DNA of 64,000 nt from Gimesia aquarii (lineage in GTDB: Bacteria > Planctomycetota > Planctomycetia > Planctomycetales > Planctomycetaceae). Below the pieces are notes generated by a model. It was given only the letters and a program-made list of their open reading frames with translations. It did not search any database and was not told where the DNA came from. The position numbers and the translations under genes are program-made. The DNA lies in the NCBI RefSeq assembly GCF_007748175.1, contig NZ_CP037422.1:2811231-2875230 (forward strand), given 5' to 3'. Positions 27,850 to 37,373 of the stretch are shown here, one piece after another (position 1 is the first letter of the stretch; every line of letters begins with the position of its first letter).

Positions 27850-29862
27850 TTATTTGTTGAAATACCGAAACCAGTCTTTAAATGCACTCTGTTTGATGAA
27901 TTTTCCGTCATCGTCTGAAGACTTGGACTTTCGTGAATCAGACAAAGTCACTTCTCCTATTTCTGAAGAGTCAGAAGATGATTTCGAGCTTGTCTTTTTC
28001 CGAGGGGCTCCAGAATGAAATATGTTGGGAACCATATTCTCGTTACCTACGCGGGCGCTCTTTTTCTTTTTAGATTTTGAAGATTTCATTTCACCTGACT
28101 TCAAAGCCATGAGAGCATTTTCTTCAACGGGACGATAATAGAGGCGACCACCTTCCGGTAAAGCATCAATTTCGACTTGCCCTTCGATATTCCCCTGTTG
28201 ATGCGCCTGTAAGATCATTTGAGCAATATCGGGATAACTAGCTCCCATTTCTACTGCTGTACGAATCACAACGGCAATGTTTTTAGATACTTTCTTCCGT
28301 TGGTCTTTCTCACCAACAGCGTACTTACTAACAATCAATTGATCGACACCAGGAGCACCTGTAATTAACACGTCACCCGCTCGTACAGCGATAGGAACTC
28401 GAAACTCCTGTTGAGAACCAAAGAGTACGACTTCGGGATGTTTTCGATGAGTGATATGAACCATGGGACCACCATTCTTCGGAGCCCCCTCTTTTTGATT
28501 TGGATCGTCTTGAGACGGCGTCTCTAATTCCGTTTGTAAAACATGCAACATGAATTGCCCATTCATGTCTTCTCCGCGAATGAATGGATCATTTTTATCC
28601 AGTGTCCAGAGCGCGCGAAATGCGCCATAACGGGTTTCTGCGCTGGTCATACTCATCAATTCACGTAAATAAATGTGTGCCTCTGGTTCATCAATAGCAG
28701 ACATTGCTGCTAACGCATACACACGAAACGCAGGTTCCTCTCTGGCAGCCTCTGCCAGATCTTTAAGGCCTGATCCATCATCCAGGTAGGCCAAGGCGAC
28801 AGCCGCATGAAAACGAACTTCTAACAAGGGGCTTTTTAACGCAGCTTTGAGAATGGGAATCGATTTTTTACCAATCGCTTCCAATTGAATCGCGGCTCTT
28901 TCCGACAGCTCCGGAATTTTGATTTCTTCTGTGAGCCTTTGCATCCGCACCCGTTGTGCTACGTCCGTTTCCCGAAATGCAATTTTTCGTACGACTTGCA
29001 AATATCGTGAATCATTGTGCTTGTAACGAGGTTTCAGTTTCAGCACCACTTTTTTATCAGTCTTCGCTTCGGCCAGAGGTTCCTCAATTCCGTATCGATC
29101 AAAGTGGTGAAAACGTCCTCCAATTCGATCGGCAATACGCATGGCATTTCGAATACTCTTGAAGTCATTACGCAGGTATAAAGCCAGATTTCGGTCTTCT
29201 GTGACCGATACTCCCCCTGCGAGGATGCGACCACGGCGCAAGATCCCAGCGACCGCTTTTTTACGGTCTTCATTTGAGATCGGAGGAATTAAAATAGAAC
29301 CCCGCGCCTTGGCAAGAATGTGACCTTTCAAAAGACCACGGCCTTGAATCATCGCCTGTTCTGCCAGATAGGATTCCATTAACCAGCCCCCTTCCAGACT
29401 GGTTGCTTCACTATTTCCAGGCAGATAAACTTCGACATCAAACTTTTCTCCTTTTCGAATCAAAGGAGGTAAATATGCTTTCACGATAACGAGTGCCGTC
29501 GAAGGACTTCGCAAGATGTGGTTTGGATTTTTCACATTCCGACGACGCATTTCTCTAAGTAATGCTTCACGATGAACCGAAGGAGGAGGATTACCGCCTG
29601 TCCCTTTCAATCCAGTGACCAGACCAACCCCTTCCAGGGCAATCAGGTTTTTACCGGTAATTTGTGTGTAATCTCCGATGAAGGGAGTCTCCACTTTGGT
29701 CTCAACAAAGTCTTCTATCTCAGAGGTTTCCTCATCAGGGCTCTGCGAGCGCAGGCTGGCAGGATGCAGCCAGTCTGATGGACTCAAATTGAGTTTTTGA
29801 CAACCGGAAATCCCGGCTGCTACCACGAGTACGATTACGAACAAGTTGACAGAGCTTTTCAC
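27850..29862 (-). CDS. FlgI-like (flagellar P-ring) lipoprotein with HEAT repeats
   Basis: 670 residues. A lipoprotein signal (hydrophobic run then GISGC) predicts outer-membrane or periplasmic anchoring. Residues about 60-290 align by pattern with FlgI: LIALEGVGLVTGLKGTGG, VKAYLPPLIRKGEKFDVEV (FlgI: VTAxLPPFxxxGxxxDV), ATSLEGGWLMESYL and AVAGILRRGRILAGG. Residues about 330-455 are HEAT-like repeats (AAIQLEAIGKKSIPILKAAL, VRFHAAVALAYLDDGSG), absent in canonical 340-380-residue FlgI, then a second beta-rich piece and a Ser/Lys-rich tail. FlgI forms the peptidoglycan-level ring around the flagellar rod. The extra domain and lipid anchor suggest a planctomycete-specific ring or a repurposed relative. 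Confidence 0.72.
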   Translation of the reverse strand: MKSSVNLFVIVLVVAAGISGCQKLNLSPSDWLHPASLRSQSPDEETSEIEDFVETKVETPFIGDYTQITGKNLIALEGVGLVTGLKGTGGNPPPSVHREALLREMRRRNVKNPNHILRSPSTALVIVKAYLPPLIRKGEKFDVEVYLPGNSEATSLEGGWLMESYLAEQAMIQGRGLLKGHILAKARGSILIPPISNEDRKKAVAGILRRGRILAGGVSVTEDRNLALYLRNDFKSIRNAMRIADRIGGRFHHFDRYGIEEPLAEAKTDKKVVLKLKPRYKHNDSRYLQVVRKIAFRETDVAQRVRMQRLTEEIKIPELSERAAIQLEAIGKKSIPILKAALKSPLLEVRFHAAVALAYLDDGSGLKDLAEAAREEPAFRVYALAAMSAIDEPEAHIYLRELMSMTSAETRYGAFRALWTLDKNDPFIRGEDMNGQFMLHVLQTELETPSQDDPNQKEGAPKNGGPMVHITHRKHPEVVLFGSQQEFRVPIAVRAGDVLITGAPGVDQLIVSKYAVGEKDQRKKVSKNIAVVIRTAVEMGASYPDIAQMILQAHQQGNIEGQVEIDALPEGGRLYYRPVEENALMALKSGEMKSSKSKKKKSARVGNENMVPNIFHSGAPRKKTSSKSSSDSSEIGEVTLSDSRKSKSSDDDGKFIKQSAFKDWFRYFNK

Positions 29863-30324
29863 AGCACTACCCCGTTAGTGAGAGAAATAGTCATTTTCGA
29901 ATGGCAGCTTTTCTACTGAAATCTTCTTCGGACAGCATTCGATCATCAAACGGCCAGGAATTAATGTAAAACCTGCCCTTTTCAGTTGAACGACTGAAAA
30001 TAAATTGAGTGATCAAACATTGCCAGAACTGACAAAGCAGAAAACCTGAAGAGAAATTGAGATATGAGTTGAGAGAGATAATTGTGGAGCGGGAGCTTAG
30101 TTCATGGTAAAGATCTGGTCAATACCATTTTTGTCCCGATGATTCTCACTCCCACATATGAAAAAAACTTTTCGATTTTATACGGAAAATGGAAAACCCT
30201 CTCATCGAACCCAATTCAAAAACCGGTTTCATTCCATTGTGAGCTGATTCGTGTATGATTGAACGCAGAAATCACGTTCAAGCTACTCCGACACTTAAAT
30301 CGAAATCCTGAAAGCAGTTAGCAA
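29863..30324. other. 462-bp divergent intergenic region with one inverted repeat
   Basis: This region separates the FlgI-like gene (minus) from pyrF (plus). No coding frame is supportable. A 22-bp dyad at 29979-30000 (TTTTCAGT, 6 nt, ACTGAAAA) lies about 117 bp upstream of the FlgI-like start and could be an operator. A tRNA-like stretch near 30083-30156 was considered and rejected. Confidence 0.35.
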
Positions 30325-31266
30325 ATGCACCACTTTTCCGATCGATTAAATGCAGCCATCCAGAATAAAAAAACACCGGCACTCGTCGGTCTTGACCCCC
30401 GCTTTGACTGGCTTCCCGCCGAAATTGTCCGTTCTGCAGAATCCCGACATACTACGAAAGCAGAAATCGTGGCTGGCGCGTTTGAAGAATTCTGTTTCCG
30501 CATCATCGATGTTGTCGCGCCTGTGGTTCCCGCAGTGAAACCACAGGCGGCATTCTTCGAGGAATGGGGCCCCGCGGGTTGTGCGGCCCTGCAACGAATT
30601 ATCAAGAAAGCGCGCAGTGCAGGATTAGTCGTCATTTGTGACGCCAAACGAGGCGACATCGGCTCAACCGCGGAAGCGTATGCCCGAGGTTATCTCGCTG
30701 GAGAGAACCCAGAGAGCGCCATCTGGGCTGCCGACTGTCTGACCGTCAATCCTTATCTCGGCAGTGACACATTAGAACCGTTTGTGAATGTCGCCACCGA
30801 ACGCGGGGCCGGAATCTATGTGCTGGTCCGTACCAGTAATCCTGGTGCAGGAACGTTTCAGGATCGAAAAACGGATGGAACAAACCTTTATGAATGTGTC
30901 GCGGGGGTCGTCGAAGAACTCGCCTTGAAGACAAAGGGAGCAGGTAATTATGGTGCCATCGGTGCCGTCGTCGGTGCGACTTATCCTGAAGAATTAAGCC
31001 AGCTCCGCGCTCTCATGCCACACACACCTCTTTTGGTTCCCGGTTATGGAAGTCAGGGCGCAGGAGCCGGTGATGTGGCGGGGGCCTTTGACGAGGGAGG
31101 GCTTGGAGCGATTATTAACAGTTCCCGTGGTATTAACTTCGCGATCCGTAAATCTCCCTACTCAGAAAAATTCTCACCAACAGAATGGGAGCAGGCAGTT
31201 GAAGCAGCCACTCATGATATGATTTCGGATTTAGCCACACACACTCCCGCTGGTAATTTAGAATGA
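30325..31266 (+). CDS. pyrF: orotidine 5'-phosphate decarboxylase (long type)
   Basis: 313 residues, the length of the long (type 2) bacterial OMP decarboxylases. It has [12 protein letters not shown] near the N-terminus and the catalytic [18 protein letters not shown] (DxKxxDI) near residues 108-125; later [13 protein letters not shown] binds the phosphate. It forms UMP from OMP, the last step of de novo pyrimidine synthesis. The stop overlaps the start of the DNA glycosylase gene by 4 bp (ATGA at 31263-31266), so the two are translationally coupled. Start ATG 30325; the upstream purine run GAAAGCAG is weak. Confidence 0.95.
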   Translation: MHHFSDRLNAAIQNKKTPALVGLDPRFDWLPAEIVRSAESRHTTKAEIVAGAFEEFCFRIIDVVAPVVPAVKPQAAFFEEWGPAGCAALQRIIKKARSAGLVVICDAKRGDIGSTAEAYARGYLAGENPESAIWAADCLTVNPYLGSDTLEPFVNVATERGAGIYVLVRTSNPGAGTFQDRKTDGTNLYECVAGVVEELALKTKGAGNYGAIGAVVGATYPEELSQLRALMPHTPLLVPGYGSQGAGAGDVAGAFDEGGLGAIINSSRGINFAIRKSPYSEKFSPTEWEQAVEAATHDMISDLATHTPAGNLE

Positions 31267-31898
31267 ACGATCACGTAGCGACTTTCAAAAAAGCCTCAAC
31301 GCACTTGAAAAAAGCAGACCCGCGTCTGAAGACGGTGATTGAGTCGATCGGCCCCTGCTCGCTCAAACCGTATCGCTATCGTTTTGCATTACTGCTGCGC
31401 TCGATTGTCTCGCAACAAATTTCGACATCGGCAGCCCGCACCATCTATAAACGTCTGCAGGCACTCTCAGGAAAAGGGCAACCGACGGCAGAAAAAATCA
31501 TTCGCCTTTCTCATGAGGAATTACGATCAGTCGGTTTGTCCAACCAGAAAGCCACCTACGTGCATCATCTCGCAGAAATGGTATTGGAAAACAATGTGCG
31601 TCTGCACAAAATGCATCTCATGTCTGATGCGGAAGTCACTGAGGAATTGATTCAAGTCAAAGGAATCGGTAACTGGACCGCACAGATGTTTTTGATGTTT
31701 GGTCTCTGTCGCCCTGATATCTTCCCGCACGATGATCTGGGAATCCAAAATGGCATTCAGATGATTTATGACCTCAAGGCACGTCCCGACAAGCAAACCT
31801 GTATTGAAATTGCCGAACGCTGGCAACCTTACCGTACGGTCGCCAGTTGGTACTGTTGGCGCTGTCTGGAAATGGAAACTCCCGACGGTCCCTGGTAA
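31263..31898 (+). CDS. HhH-GPD DNA glycosylase (3-methyladenine glycosylase II, AlkA-type)
   Basis: 211 residues. [19 protein letters not shown] is the opening helix pair of the HhH-GPD fold; [17 protein letters not shown] is the helix-hairpin-helix, and [12 protein letters not shown] carries the catalytic Asp. There is no C-terminal Fe-S cluster, so it is AlkA-like rather than endonuclease III/MutY-like. It should excise alkylated purines by N-glycosidic cleavage. It overlaps pyrF by 4 bp; linking a nucleotide biosynthesis gene to a repair gene is probably just operon economy. Confidence 0.9.
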   Translation: MNDHVATFKKASTHLKKADPRLKTVIESIGPCSLKPYRYRFALLLRSIVSQQISTSAARTIYKRLQALSGKGQPTAEKIIRLSHEELRSVGLSNQKATYVHHLAEMVLENNVRLHKMHLMSDAEVTEELIQVKGIGNWTAQMFLMFGLCRPDIFPHDDLGIQNGIQMIYDLKARPDKQTCIEIAERWQPYRTVASWYCWRCLEMETPDGPW

Positions 31899-31943
31899 CA
31901 TCACATTTAATCATAAACCATTGCATTCACGATCGAACGTACC

Positions 31944-32945
31944 ATGCAAAAATCCTTTCGCTGCTATCAAGTTAAAAAAAACGATCAACAGGACATCACA
32001 TCCTGTGTCGAATCAGTCTCCAGTGACAGCCTACCCTCCGGTAGCGTAACGATTCGCGTCGTCTATTCCTCAATCAATTATAAAGACGCACTGGCGGCTA
32101 CCGGACATCCGGGAGTCGTCAGAAAATTTCCTCATGTCCCCGGAATTGATGCAGCTGGCATCGTGGAGCAATCGGACTCTGATCAGTTTGCAGTCGGTCA
32201 GCCTGTTGTTGTGACTAGCTATGAACTCGGCGTAGACCGCTGGGGAGGCTGGTCTGAATTCATATGCGTTCAACCCGAATGGATTGTCCCTCTGCCTGAA
32301 GAACTCATGCTCAAAGAATCGATGATTCTAGGTACGGCTGGTCTGACCGCAGCCATGTGCGTCAGCAGCATCCTGCAGCATGAAATCAGCGTTGATTCGG
32401 GTAACGTCCTCGTCACTGGAGCATCGGGAGGCGTCGGTTCCTTCGCGATTTCCTTACTGAATCGACTCGGCTATCAGGTAACAGCCGTCTCAGGCAAAGC
32501 ATCGATGCATGATCGTCTGATTGAGCTTGGTGCGAAACAGGTCATTGATCGCGGTGCCATCGACATAGGTTCCAGTAAACCACTACTCAAAACCCAATGG
32601 CCGGCTGCCATTGATACAGTCGGTGGTTCCCTCTTGAGCCATCTCATCCGTTCGATAGAACATCAAGGTTGTGTCGCCACTTGCGGAAATGCTGGTGGCA
32701 CGGAACTTGACCTAACCGTGTTCCCGTTCATCCTGCGGGGTGTGACACTCGACGGCATTGACTCTTCCTGGTACCCCATCGCAAAACGAACCGCACTCTG
32801 GCAGAAACTCGCAACCGACTGGAAACTGCCTGACCTCGAATCGCGCGCCAAAATGATTACACTCGATCAAATTCAAGAAACCGTTGCCAGTCTGCTTGAA
32901 GGTAGCCACCAGGAACGAACGATCATTCAAATCGGCGATGAGTAG
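31944..32945 (+). CDS. YhdH/YhfP-family (acrylyl-CoA reductase-like) oxidoreductase
   Basis: 333 residues of the zinc-free medium-chain dehydrogenase/quinone reductase class. Markers are SSINYKDALAATG, FPHVPGIDAAGIVEQSD, DRWGGWSEFICV and the NADPH Rossmann VTGASGGVGSFAISLLNRLG (GxSGGVG), plus the subgroup segment TAGLTAAMCV. YhdH/AcuI proteins reduce acrylyl-CoA or related enoyl compounds with NADPH. It follows the glycosylase gene by 45 bp on the same strand and may be cotranscribed with pyrF. The physiological substrate cannot be deduced. Confidence 0.9.
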   Translation: MQKSFRCYQVKKNDQQDITSCVESVSSDSLPSGSVTIRVVYSSINYKDALAATGHPGVVRKFPHVPGIDAAGIVEQSDSDQFAVGQPVVVTSYELGVDRWGGWSEFICVQPEWIVPLPEELMLKESMILGTAGLTAAMCVSSILQHEISVDSGNVLVTGASGGVGSFAISLLNRLGYQVTAVSGKASMHDRLIELGAKQVIDRGAIDIGSSKPLLKTQWPAAIDTVGGSLLSHLIRSIEHQGCVATCGNAGGTELDLTVFPFILRGVTLDGIDSSWYPIAKRTALWQKLATDWKLPDLESRAKMITLDQIQETVASLLEGSHQERTIIQIGDE

Positions 32946-33009
32946 TCGACATGAAAAAAGGCCACTCAATTCTGAATGTCCTCATTCATTAATACAGTCT
33001 CTATGATGC

Positions 33010-33807
33010 TTAATACCGAGCCAGATCGGCGGTTTCTGCTTTTAAGTTCAAGCCGCTGACAATCCGTTGAGCCTCATTCACCATGAATTTGACTTCACTA
33101 CCGCAGGCGATAAAGCGCCAACCTTCTTCAATCCGCTGTTCGACCGCTTCGATGGTCTGCACATGTAAGCCAACCGGTGTACCCGTTTTCTTACCTGTAG
33201 CCAGGATTTTCTGTAATTGCTCTTCCAGTTCATCCGGTGAAGGATTCACGCCCGTCTTTTTGCTCATCTGAAAAGTCAGATCATTGGGACCAACAAAAAT
33301 TGCGTCAACGCCAGGCAAACTGTAAATCGCTTCGGCGTTTTCCACTCCTTCTGGCGATTCCGTTTGTAGAATCACCAGAATTTCATCGTTGGCGTGTTTA
33401 TAATAATCGCCGGCAGTCGCGTTGAAATTCATCGCGTGTAATACGCCACCGACAGAGCGATTCCCTTCAGGCGGATACTTCACTGCATCGATGACAGTCT
33501 TTGCTTGTTCAACAGTGTTAATCATGGGTGCAATGATTCCGTGAGCACCAGCGTCCAGAGCCCGTTTAATCAATTCATATTTTCCTAAGGGAACTCGTGC
33601 TAAAGGCACACAGCCTGCATCCGCAATGGCACCGAATAATAATCCTGCCTGTGACCAGTCAATGGGAGAATGTTCCATATCAACCGTGAGCCAGGGAAAT
33701 CCTACGCGTGCCATCAAACGGGTCATCATCACATCCCCTGATGAGAGCCATGTTCCCACCTGAGGTTTTCCTTCACTTAACGACGCCTTGACCGGATTCT
33801 TTTTCAT
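33010..33807 (-). CDS. HpcH/HpaI family aldolase, second copy
   Basis: 265 residues with the same active-site layout as the gene at 6028: [12 protein letters not shown] (catalytic His), VPLARVP (Arg), [17 protein letters not shown] (metal Glu) and [10 protein letters not shown] (metal Asp). The [12 protein letters not shown] strand is well conserved. It is a class II pyruvate-dependent aldolase for 2-keto-3-deoxy acids. It is preceded on the minus strand by a cupin gene (63 bp) and that pair is divergent from an enolase-superfamily gene. This setting (dehydratase plus aldolase) points to sugar-acid degradation. Confidence 0.88.
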   Translation of the reverse strand: MKKNPVKASLSEGKPQVGTWLSSGDVMMTRLMARVGFPWLTVDMEHSPIDWSQAGLLFGAIADAGCVPLARVPLGKYELIKRALDAGAHGIIAPMINTVEQAKTVIDAVKYPPEGNRSVGGVLHAMNFNATAGDYYKHANDEILVILQTESPEGVENAEAIYSLPGVDAIFVGPNDLTFQMSKKTGVNPSPDELEEQLQKILATGKKTGTPVGLHVQTIEAVEQRIEEGWRFIACGSEVKFMVNEAQRIVSGLNLKAETADLARY

Positions 33808-33870
33808 CAGTCTGAACTTCTTTCCTGAAATCTATTTTAAAATGGTAAATTGCTGAAATCGCTTTACGAT

Positions 33871-34218
33871 TTATCTATTCTCGGCAGGCTCATAGTGGAT
33901 TGCAAGCCAAACGGTTTCCTGATCTGCAGCCGTTGCTTCGACTCGGTGCCGACAATGCGCGGGAATGTTCACTGCATCACCGGGAACCAGCGTCCGGCCT
34001 GATTCAGATTCTCCTTCAAATCGTAATACCGCAGAGCCCGACAGTAAAACCACCCATTCTGCCTGTTCCTGATCATACCACTCCCCTGCAGGAGTCGCCT
34101 GTCCTGTCGACACGATCTTTTCGACACGAAATGAGGAACCACGAAACAGTTCCTCAAACACTTCCGTTGTGGGTGGTGTCTTAAGTGGAGCAAACAGATT
34201 GATAATCTCAGGAACCAT
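33871..34218 (-). CDS. small cupin-domain protein
   Basis: A 115-residue single cupin. Motif 1 includes YDQEQAEWVVLLSGSAVLRF with EGE following, and motif 2 is VPGDAVNIPAHCRHRVEA, giving His residues for a metal centre; the first motif is degenerate (no HxH pair), so metal binding may rest on fewer ligands. Small cupins of this kind serve as epimerases, lyases or ligand binders in sugar catabolism. The gene lies between the aldolase and the divergent enolase-superfamily gene and is probably cotranscribed with the aldolase. Confidence 0.85.
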   Translation of the reverse strand: MVPEIINLFAPLKTPPTTEVFEELFRGSSFRVEKIVSTGQATPAGEWYDQEQAEWVVLLSGSAVLRFEGESESGRTLVPGDAVNIPAHCRHRVEATAADQETVWLAIHYEPAENR

Positions 34219-34386
34219 CGTTACTTCTCCTGTCTAGTATCGGGCAACTTCTACTTTACGTTAGCATTCTCATAACAACAAGCCTGTCCTCAATCTCCGG
34301 AATTATGCACCTGCTTGCCGCTCAAGTTAACAACTGGTAGCATAAATAGTCTCTGCGACTGATCCCACCTTTGAACGGAGAGTTCT

Positions 34387-35487
34387 ATGAAAATCACAGC
34401 CGTTGATACCTTCCTGGTTGATGTACCACTGCTCAAACCAGTCTCTCCCTATCAATCACGCTATATTTCATCTTCGACTACTGGCGCCCTGTTGATTCGG
34501 ATTGAAACCGACGCAGGTATCACAGGCTGGGGAGAAACACCACAACGGCTCTCGTTTCAAAATGCAACTTCCTTTACAGGAGAGGAAGCCAACTATTTCA
34601 GACCCATTCTCCTTGGTAAAGACCCGACTGACATCTCTGCACTTTACGCAGACTGGGAAATGGAAGAACCATATCTGCAGAGTCTGGTTGAGATGGCCTG
34701 CTGGGATATTCTTGGTAAACAGAGTGGGCAACCTTTGCATCGTCTACTGGGAGGCCTGTATCGAGAGGAAGTCGAAGTGACCTGCTGCATGGGTATCCGC
34801 GGTCCAGAAGAGGCAGCTACCATTTCCAAACACTATGTGGACCTGGGATTCTCGACGCTCAAAACCAAAGCGGGTCGCTCTCCGGAAGAAGATCTGGCAA
34901 TGGTCCGCGCTATTCGGGAATCCGTGGGAGACAAACTGAATCTCCGCATCGATCCCAACATGGGCTACACACCAGAAGTTGCCCTGCAACTGGCACGTGT
35001 TCTGGAACCGTACGAATTGCAATACTTCGAACAGCCGATGCATAAAGATCTGTTGCAAGAATCGGCCGACATCAGACAACAGACTAAAACCCCACTCGCG
35101 CTCAACGAATCGGTCACCACAATGGAACATGTGCGCAAGATTCTGGAATTGAACGCAGCCGATTACCTGTTGCCCGACACCTATCAGTGTGGCGGCATCT
35201 GGGCCGTAAAACTTGTTGGTGAAGTGGCCGCCTCGGCCAAAGTACCTTGTATCTTCCACTGCTCCCACGATCTGGGCTTGCGCACCGCCACCATGCTGCA
35301 CATGGCGGCTTCATCACCCAATTTCCCCCTGGCCAACGACTGCACCTATTACAGCCTTGAAAACGATATCATCACACAGCGTTTTGAGATCAACGCGGGA
35401 CGGATCAAAGTGCCTACAAAACCAGGCCTGGGCGTTGACATTGATGAATCGATGTTGAAGCGGTATCTGGTAAAATGCTCAGTTTAA
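34387..35487 (+). CDS. mandelate racemase/muconate lactonizing enzyme family protein
   Basis: 366 residues of the enolase superfamily. The N-terminal capping domain has GALLIRIETDAGITGWGE; the barrel has the KxK base pair (FSTLKTKAGRS), metal ligands in LRIDPNMGY (Asp), YFEQPMH (Glu) and LALNESVT (Glu), and a later IFHCSHDLGLRTATM. Such enzymes abstract the alpha proton of a carboxylate, giving racemases, cycloisomerases or sugar-acid dehydratases. Divergent pairing with a 2-keto-3-deoxy-acid aldolase gene favours a sugar-acid dehydratase. CGGAGAG lies upstream of ATG 34387. Confidence 0.9.
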   Translation: MKITAVDTFLVDVPLLKPVSPYQSRYISSSTTGALLIRIETDAGITGWGETPQRLSFQNATSFTGEEANYFRPILLGKDPTDISALYADWEMEEPYLQSLVEMACWDILGKQSGQPLHRLLGGLYREEVEVTCCMGIRGPEEAATISKHYVDLGFSTLKTKAGRSPEEDLAMVRAIRESVGDKLNLRIDPNMGYTPEVALQLARVLEPYELQYFEQPMHKDLLQESADIRQQTKTPLALNESVTTMEHVRKILELNAADYLLPDTYQCGGIWAVKLVGEVAASAKVPCIFHCSHDLGLRTATMLHMAASSPNFPLANDCTYYSLENDIITQRFEINAGRIKVPTKPGLGVDIDESMLKRYLVKCSV

Positions 35488-35530
35488 TCGATCCCCAGTG
35501 TCTCTCGTTTGATTCGCTTCCCCACTAGGA

Positions 35531-36232
35531 TTATTCTTCCATTTCTCTGGCCTTTGAAAGTGCTGACGCAACTAAACCAGCGGGAATTGAAACGATTCCT
35601 AAGCCAACAATGAGAATGAAAAAAGTAAATATCTTACCACCAGTGGTAATAGGATAGATATCGCCATAACCGACAGTCGTTAATGTGGCAACGGCCCACC
35701 ATAAGCTATGGAAAACTGAGCTGAAGGCGTCGGGTTGTGCAGGATATTCAAAATGATAAATTCCAACGCCTGCCAAATAGAGAATAATCATTGCTGAAAA
35801 GAGAAATAGCGCAAGCTCTTCTTTTGCGATAATGAAAGCACGATGAAACCTTCTAGCAGCGGCACTGTATCGCGCTAATTTAAAAATTCGAATCAGACGA
35901 AGAAGTCGAAACGACCTAAGTGACCGTAAATCAAGACCTGTAGTGAGATAAAAGGGTAGGATAGCTAATAAATCAACTACACCAAAAAATGAGAAAATGA
36001 AAGCTGGTTTATTTGTAGCAACCATAACTCTGGCAATATATTCAAACGTAAAGATGATTACGATGAAGATCTCCATGCCTCGTAACAATTCTTTAGATTC
36101 CGGTGATAAATCTGGAAGTGTTTCTATGGAAAAACAAACGAGTGACAAAATAATCAGGGCTTGTATGAAGAGGGCAAAGGTCTTACCTGATTTTGTGTCA
36201 GAATCTTCAACGATTTGTTTAATTTTTTGCAT
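35531..36232 (-). CDS. voltage-gated potassium channel (6-TM)
   Basis: 233 residues with six hydrophobic helices. S4 is the Arg/Lys ladder LRSLRSFRLLRLIRIFKLAR, and the pore carries the selectivity filter TLTTVGYGDIYP between S5 and S6. This is the Kv-type/KvAP-like bacterial K+ channel family, acting in the inner membrane to set potential or K+ flux. The C-terminus ends soon after S6 with a short charged tail (SKAREMEE); there is no RCK/TrkA domain. ATG 36232 has AGAGGA upstream. It is convergent with the enolase-superfamily gene. Confidence 0.92.
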   Translation of the reverse strand: MQKIKQIVEDSDTKSGKTFALFIQALIILSLVCFSIETLPDLSPESKELLRGMEIFIVIIFTFEYIARVMVATNKPAFIFSFFGVVDLLAILPFYLTTGLDLRSLRSFRLLRLIRIFKLARYSAAARRFHRAFIIAKEELALFLFSAMIILYLAGVGIYHFEYPAQPDAFSSVFHSLWWAVATLTTVGYGDIYPITTGGKIFTFFILIVGLGIVSIPAGLVASALSKAREMEE

Positions 36233-36414
36233 TGAATATCCTCTTTTATTGCTTACCCATTTTTGGCCTTACTTATTCTGCAGAATAACACTCAGTTTGA
36301 TATTTTGCAAAACTACATAAAGCCAGTGGAATCGAGGATATGAGGACTCATTCATCACTGCAGGACAACACAGTGTTGAAACTTTTTTAAAGCTGCTCAG
36401 TCATTGAACTCGTC

Positions 36415-37308
36415 TTAATAAGGTCCAAACAAACGCAGCTTGTCCGGATTGCGCAGGGCGTGGATGCTTTTGATTACGCCCTTATCCAGTTCAAAATTGA
36501 ACGCGGTGATTGGCCGGCCTGCCTGCCGTACGATCATGCCGGGCGCACCGTTGAACCAGGTTGTGCTGATCGTCATCTCGCTTGCTTTCTTTGAAAGCCA
36601 GTCGGGTCTGACAACTTTCAAGAAGAATTTGGCAATCACTTCTGATCCATGCAACACTTTACGGGATGCAGCGGCTTTACCTCCTCCGTCTGAATGGAAT
36701 GTCGCATCATCCTTTAATAGAGCGACAAGCTCAGTCATGTCGCCCTTCTTGACAGCGTCAGAAAATGTGGTCAGCATCTGAACGTACTGTGCTTTGTCTT
36801 GTGTTGGCTCTAAAGTGTCTCGGCCAATTTTCGCGCGGGCGCGACTGGCCAGCTTGCGACAGGAACTTTCCGTCCGTTCGAGGATGTCTCCGATTTCATC
36901 AAAACGGTATTGAAACAGATCGTGTAGAATGAAGCTGGCTCTCTCCGCGGGAGAAAGTTGCTCCAAAAGGACCAACAGCGCCATCGAGATCGATTCATCC
37001 ATTTCCAGTTCACTCGCGGGTGTTTGCTCGTCGGTAATAAATGGCTCGGGCAGCCAGGGGCCAATATAAGACATGCGTTTGACTTTGGCACTTTTGAGAT
37101 AATCGAGTGACAACCGCGTTGCGACTTTCATGAGCCATGCTCGAACTGAAACGATGGAACTCTGATCGGCGTGCATCCACTTCAAGAACGTTTCCTGTAC
37201 AATATCTTCCGCCTCGGTACGAGAACCGGTAATCCGGTACGCCAGACCGACCAATTCTGAACGATGGAATTCAAATATATCCAAGCCTGATGCTGATTTC
37301 ACTGACAA
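36415..37308 (-). CDS. ECF41-family RNA polymerase sigma factor (SigJ-like) with SnoaL-like C-terminal domain
   Basis: 297 residues. Region sigma2 is FHRSELVGLAYRITGSRTEAEDIVQETF; sigma4 is SPAERASFILHDLFQYRFDEIGDIL. The linker motif WLPEP (in YIGPWLPEPF) and the C-terminal SnoaL-like extension with DGGGK and the terminal NPDKL motif define ECF41, whose C-terminal domain controls activity in cis instead of an anti-sigma factor. ECF41 regulons usually contain a neighbouring carboxymuconolactone decarboxylase, oxidoreductase or epimerase gene; the first lies 65 bp upstream and a decayed epimerase is close by. Start is TTG 37308 or GTG 37302. Confidence 0.93.
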   Translation of the reverse strand: MSVKSASGLDIFEFHRSELVGLAYRITGSRTEAEDIVQETFLKWMHADQSSIVSVRAWLMKVATRLSLDYLKSAKVKRMSYIGPWLPEPFITDEQTPASELEMDESISMALLVLLEQLSPAERASFILHDLFQYRFDEIGDILERTESSCRKLASRARAKIGRDTLEPTQDKAQYVQMLTTFSDAVKKGDMTELVALLKDDATFHSDGGGKAAASRKVLHGSEVIAKFFLKVVRPDWLSKKASEMTISTTWFNGAPGMIVRQAGRPITAFNFELDKGVIKSIHALRNPDKLRLFGPY

Positions 37309-37373
37309 CCATTCTCTTCAAATATCATTGTGGGATGACAGCTTAGAATGCTGCCTGTTCGTATAATTCCCTC

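Noticed and set aside
30083..30156. tRNA-like segment, 74 nt with GCGGGAG/CTCCCAC-like acceptor pairing
   Set aside because: The D arm is only three base pairs, the anticodon loop lacks T33, and the T arm does not pair or hold a GTTCRA loop. Called chance similarity or at most an eroded tRNA.
32970..32990. Short hairpin TGAATG/CATTCA between the reductase and aldolase genes
   Set aside because: Only 6 bp, AT-rich and without a T run in the right place, so not a terminator.
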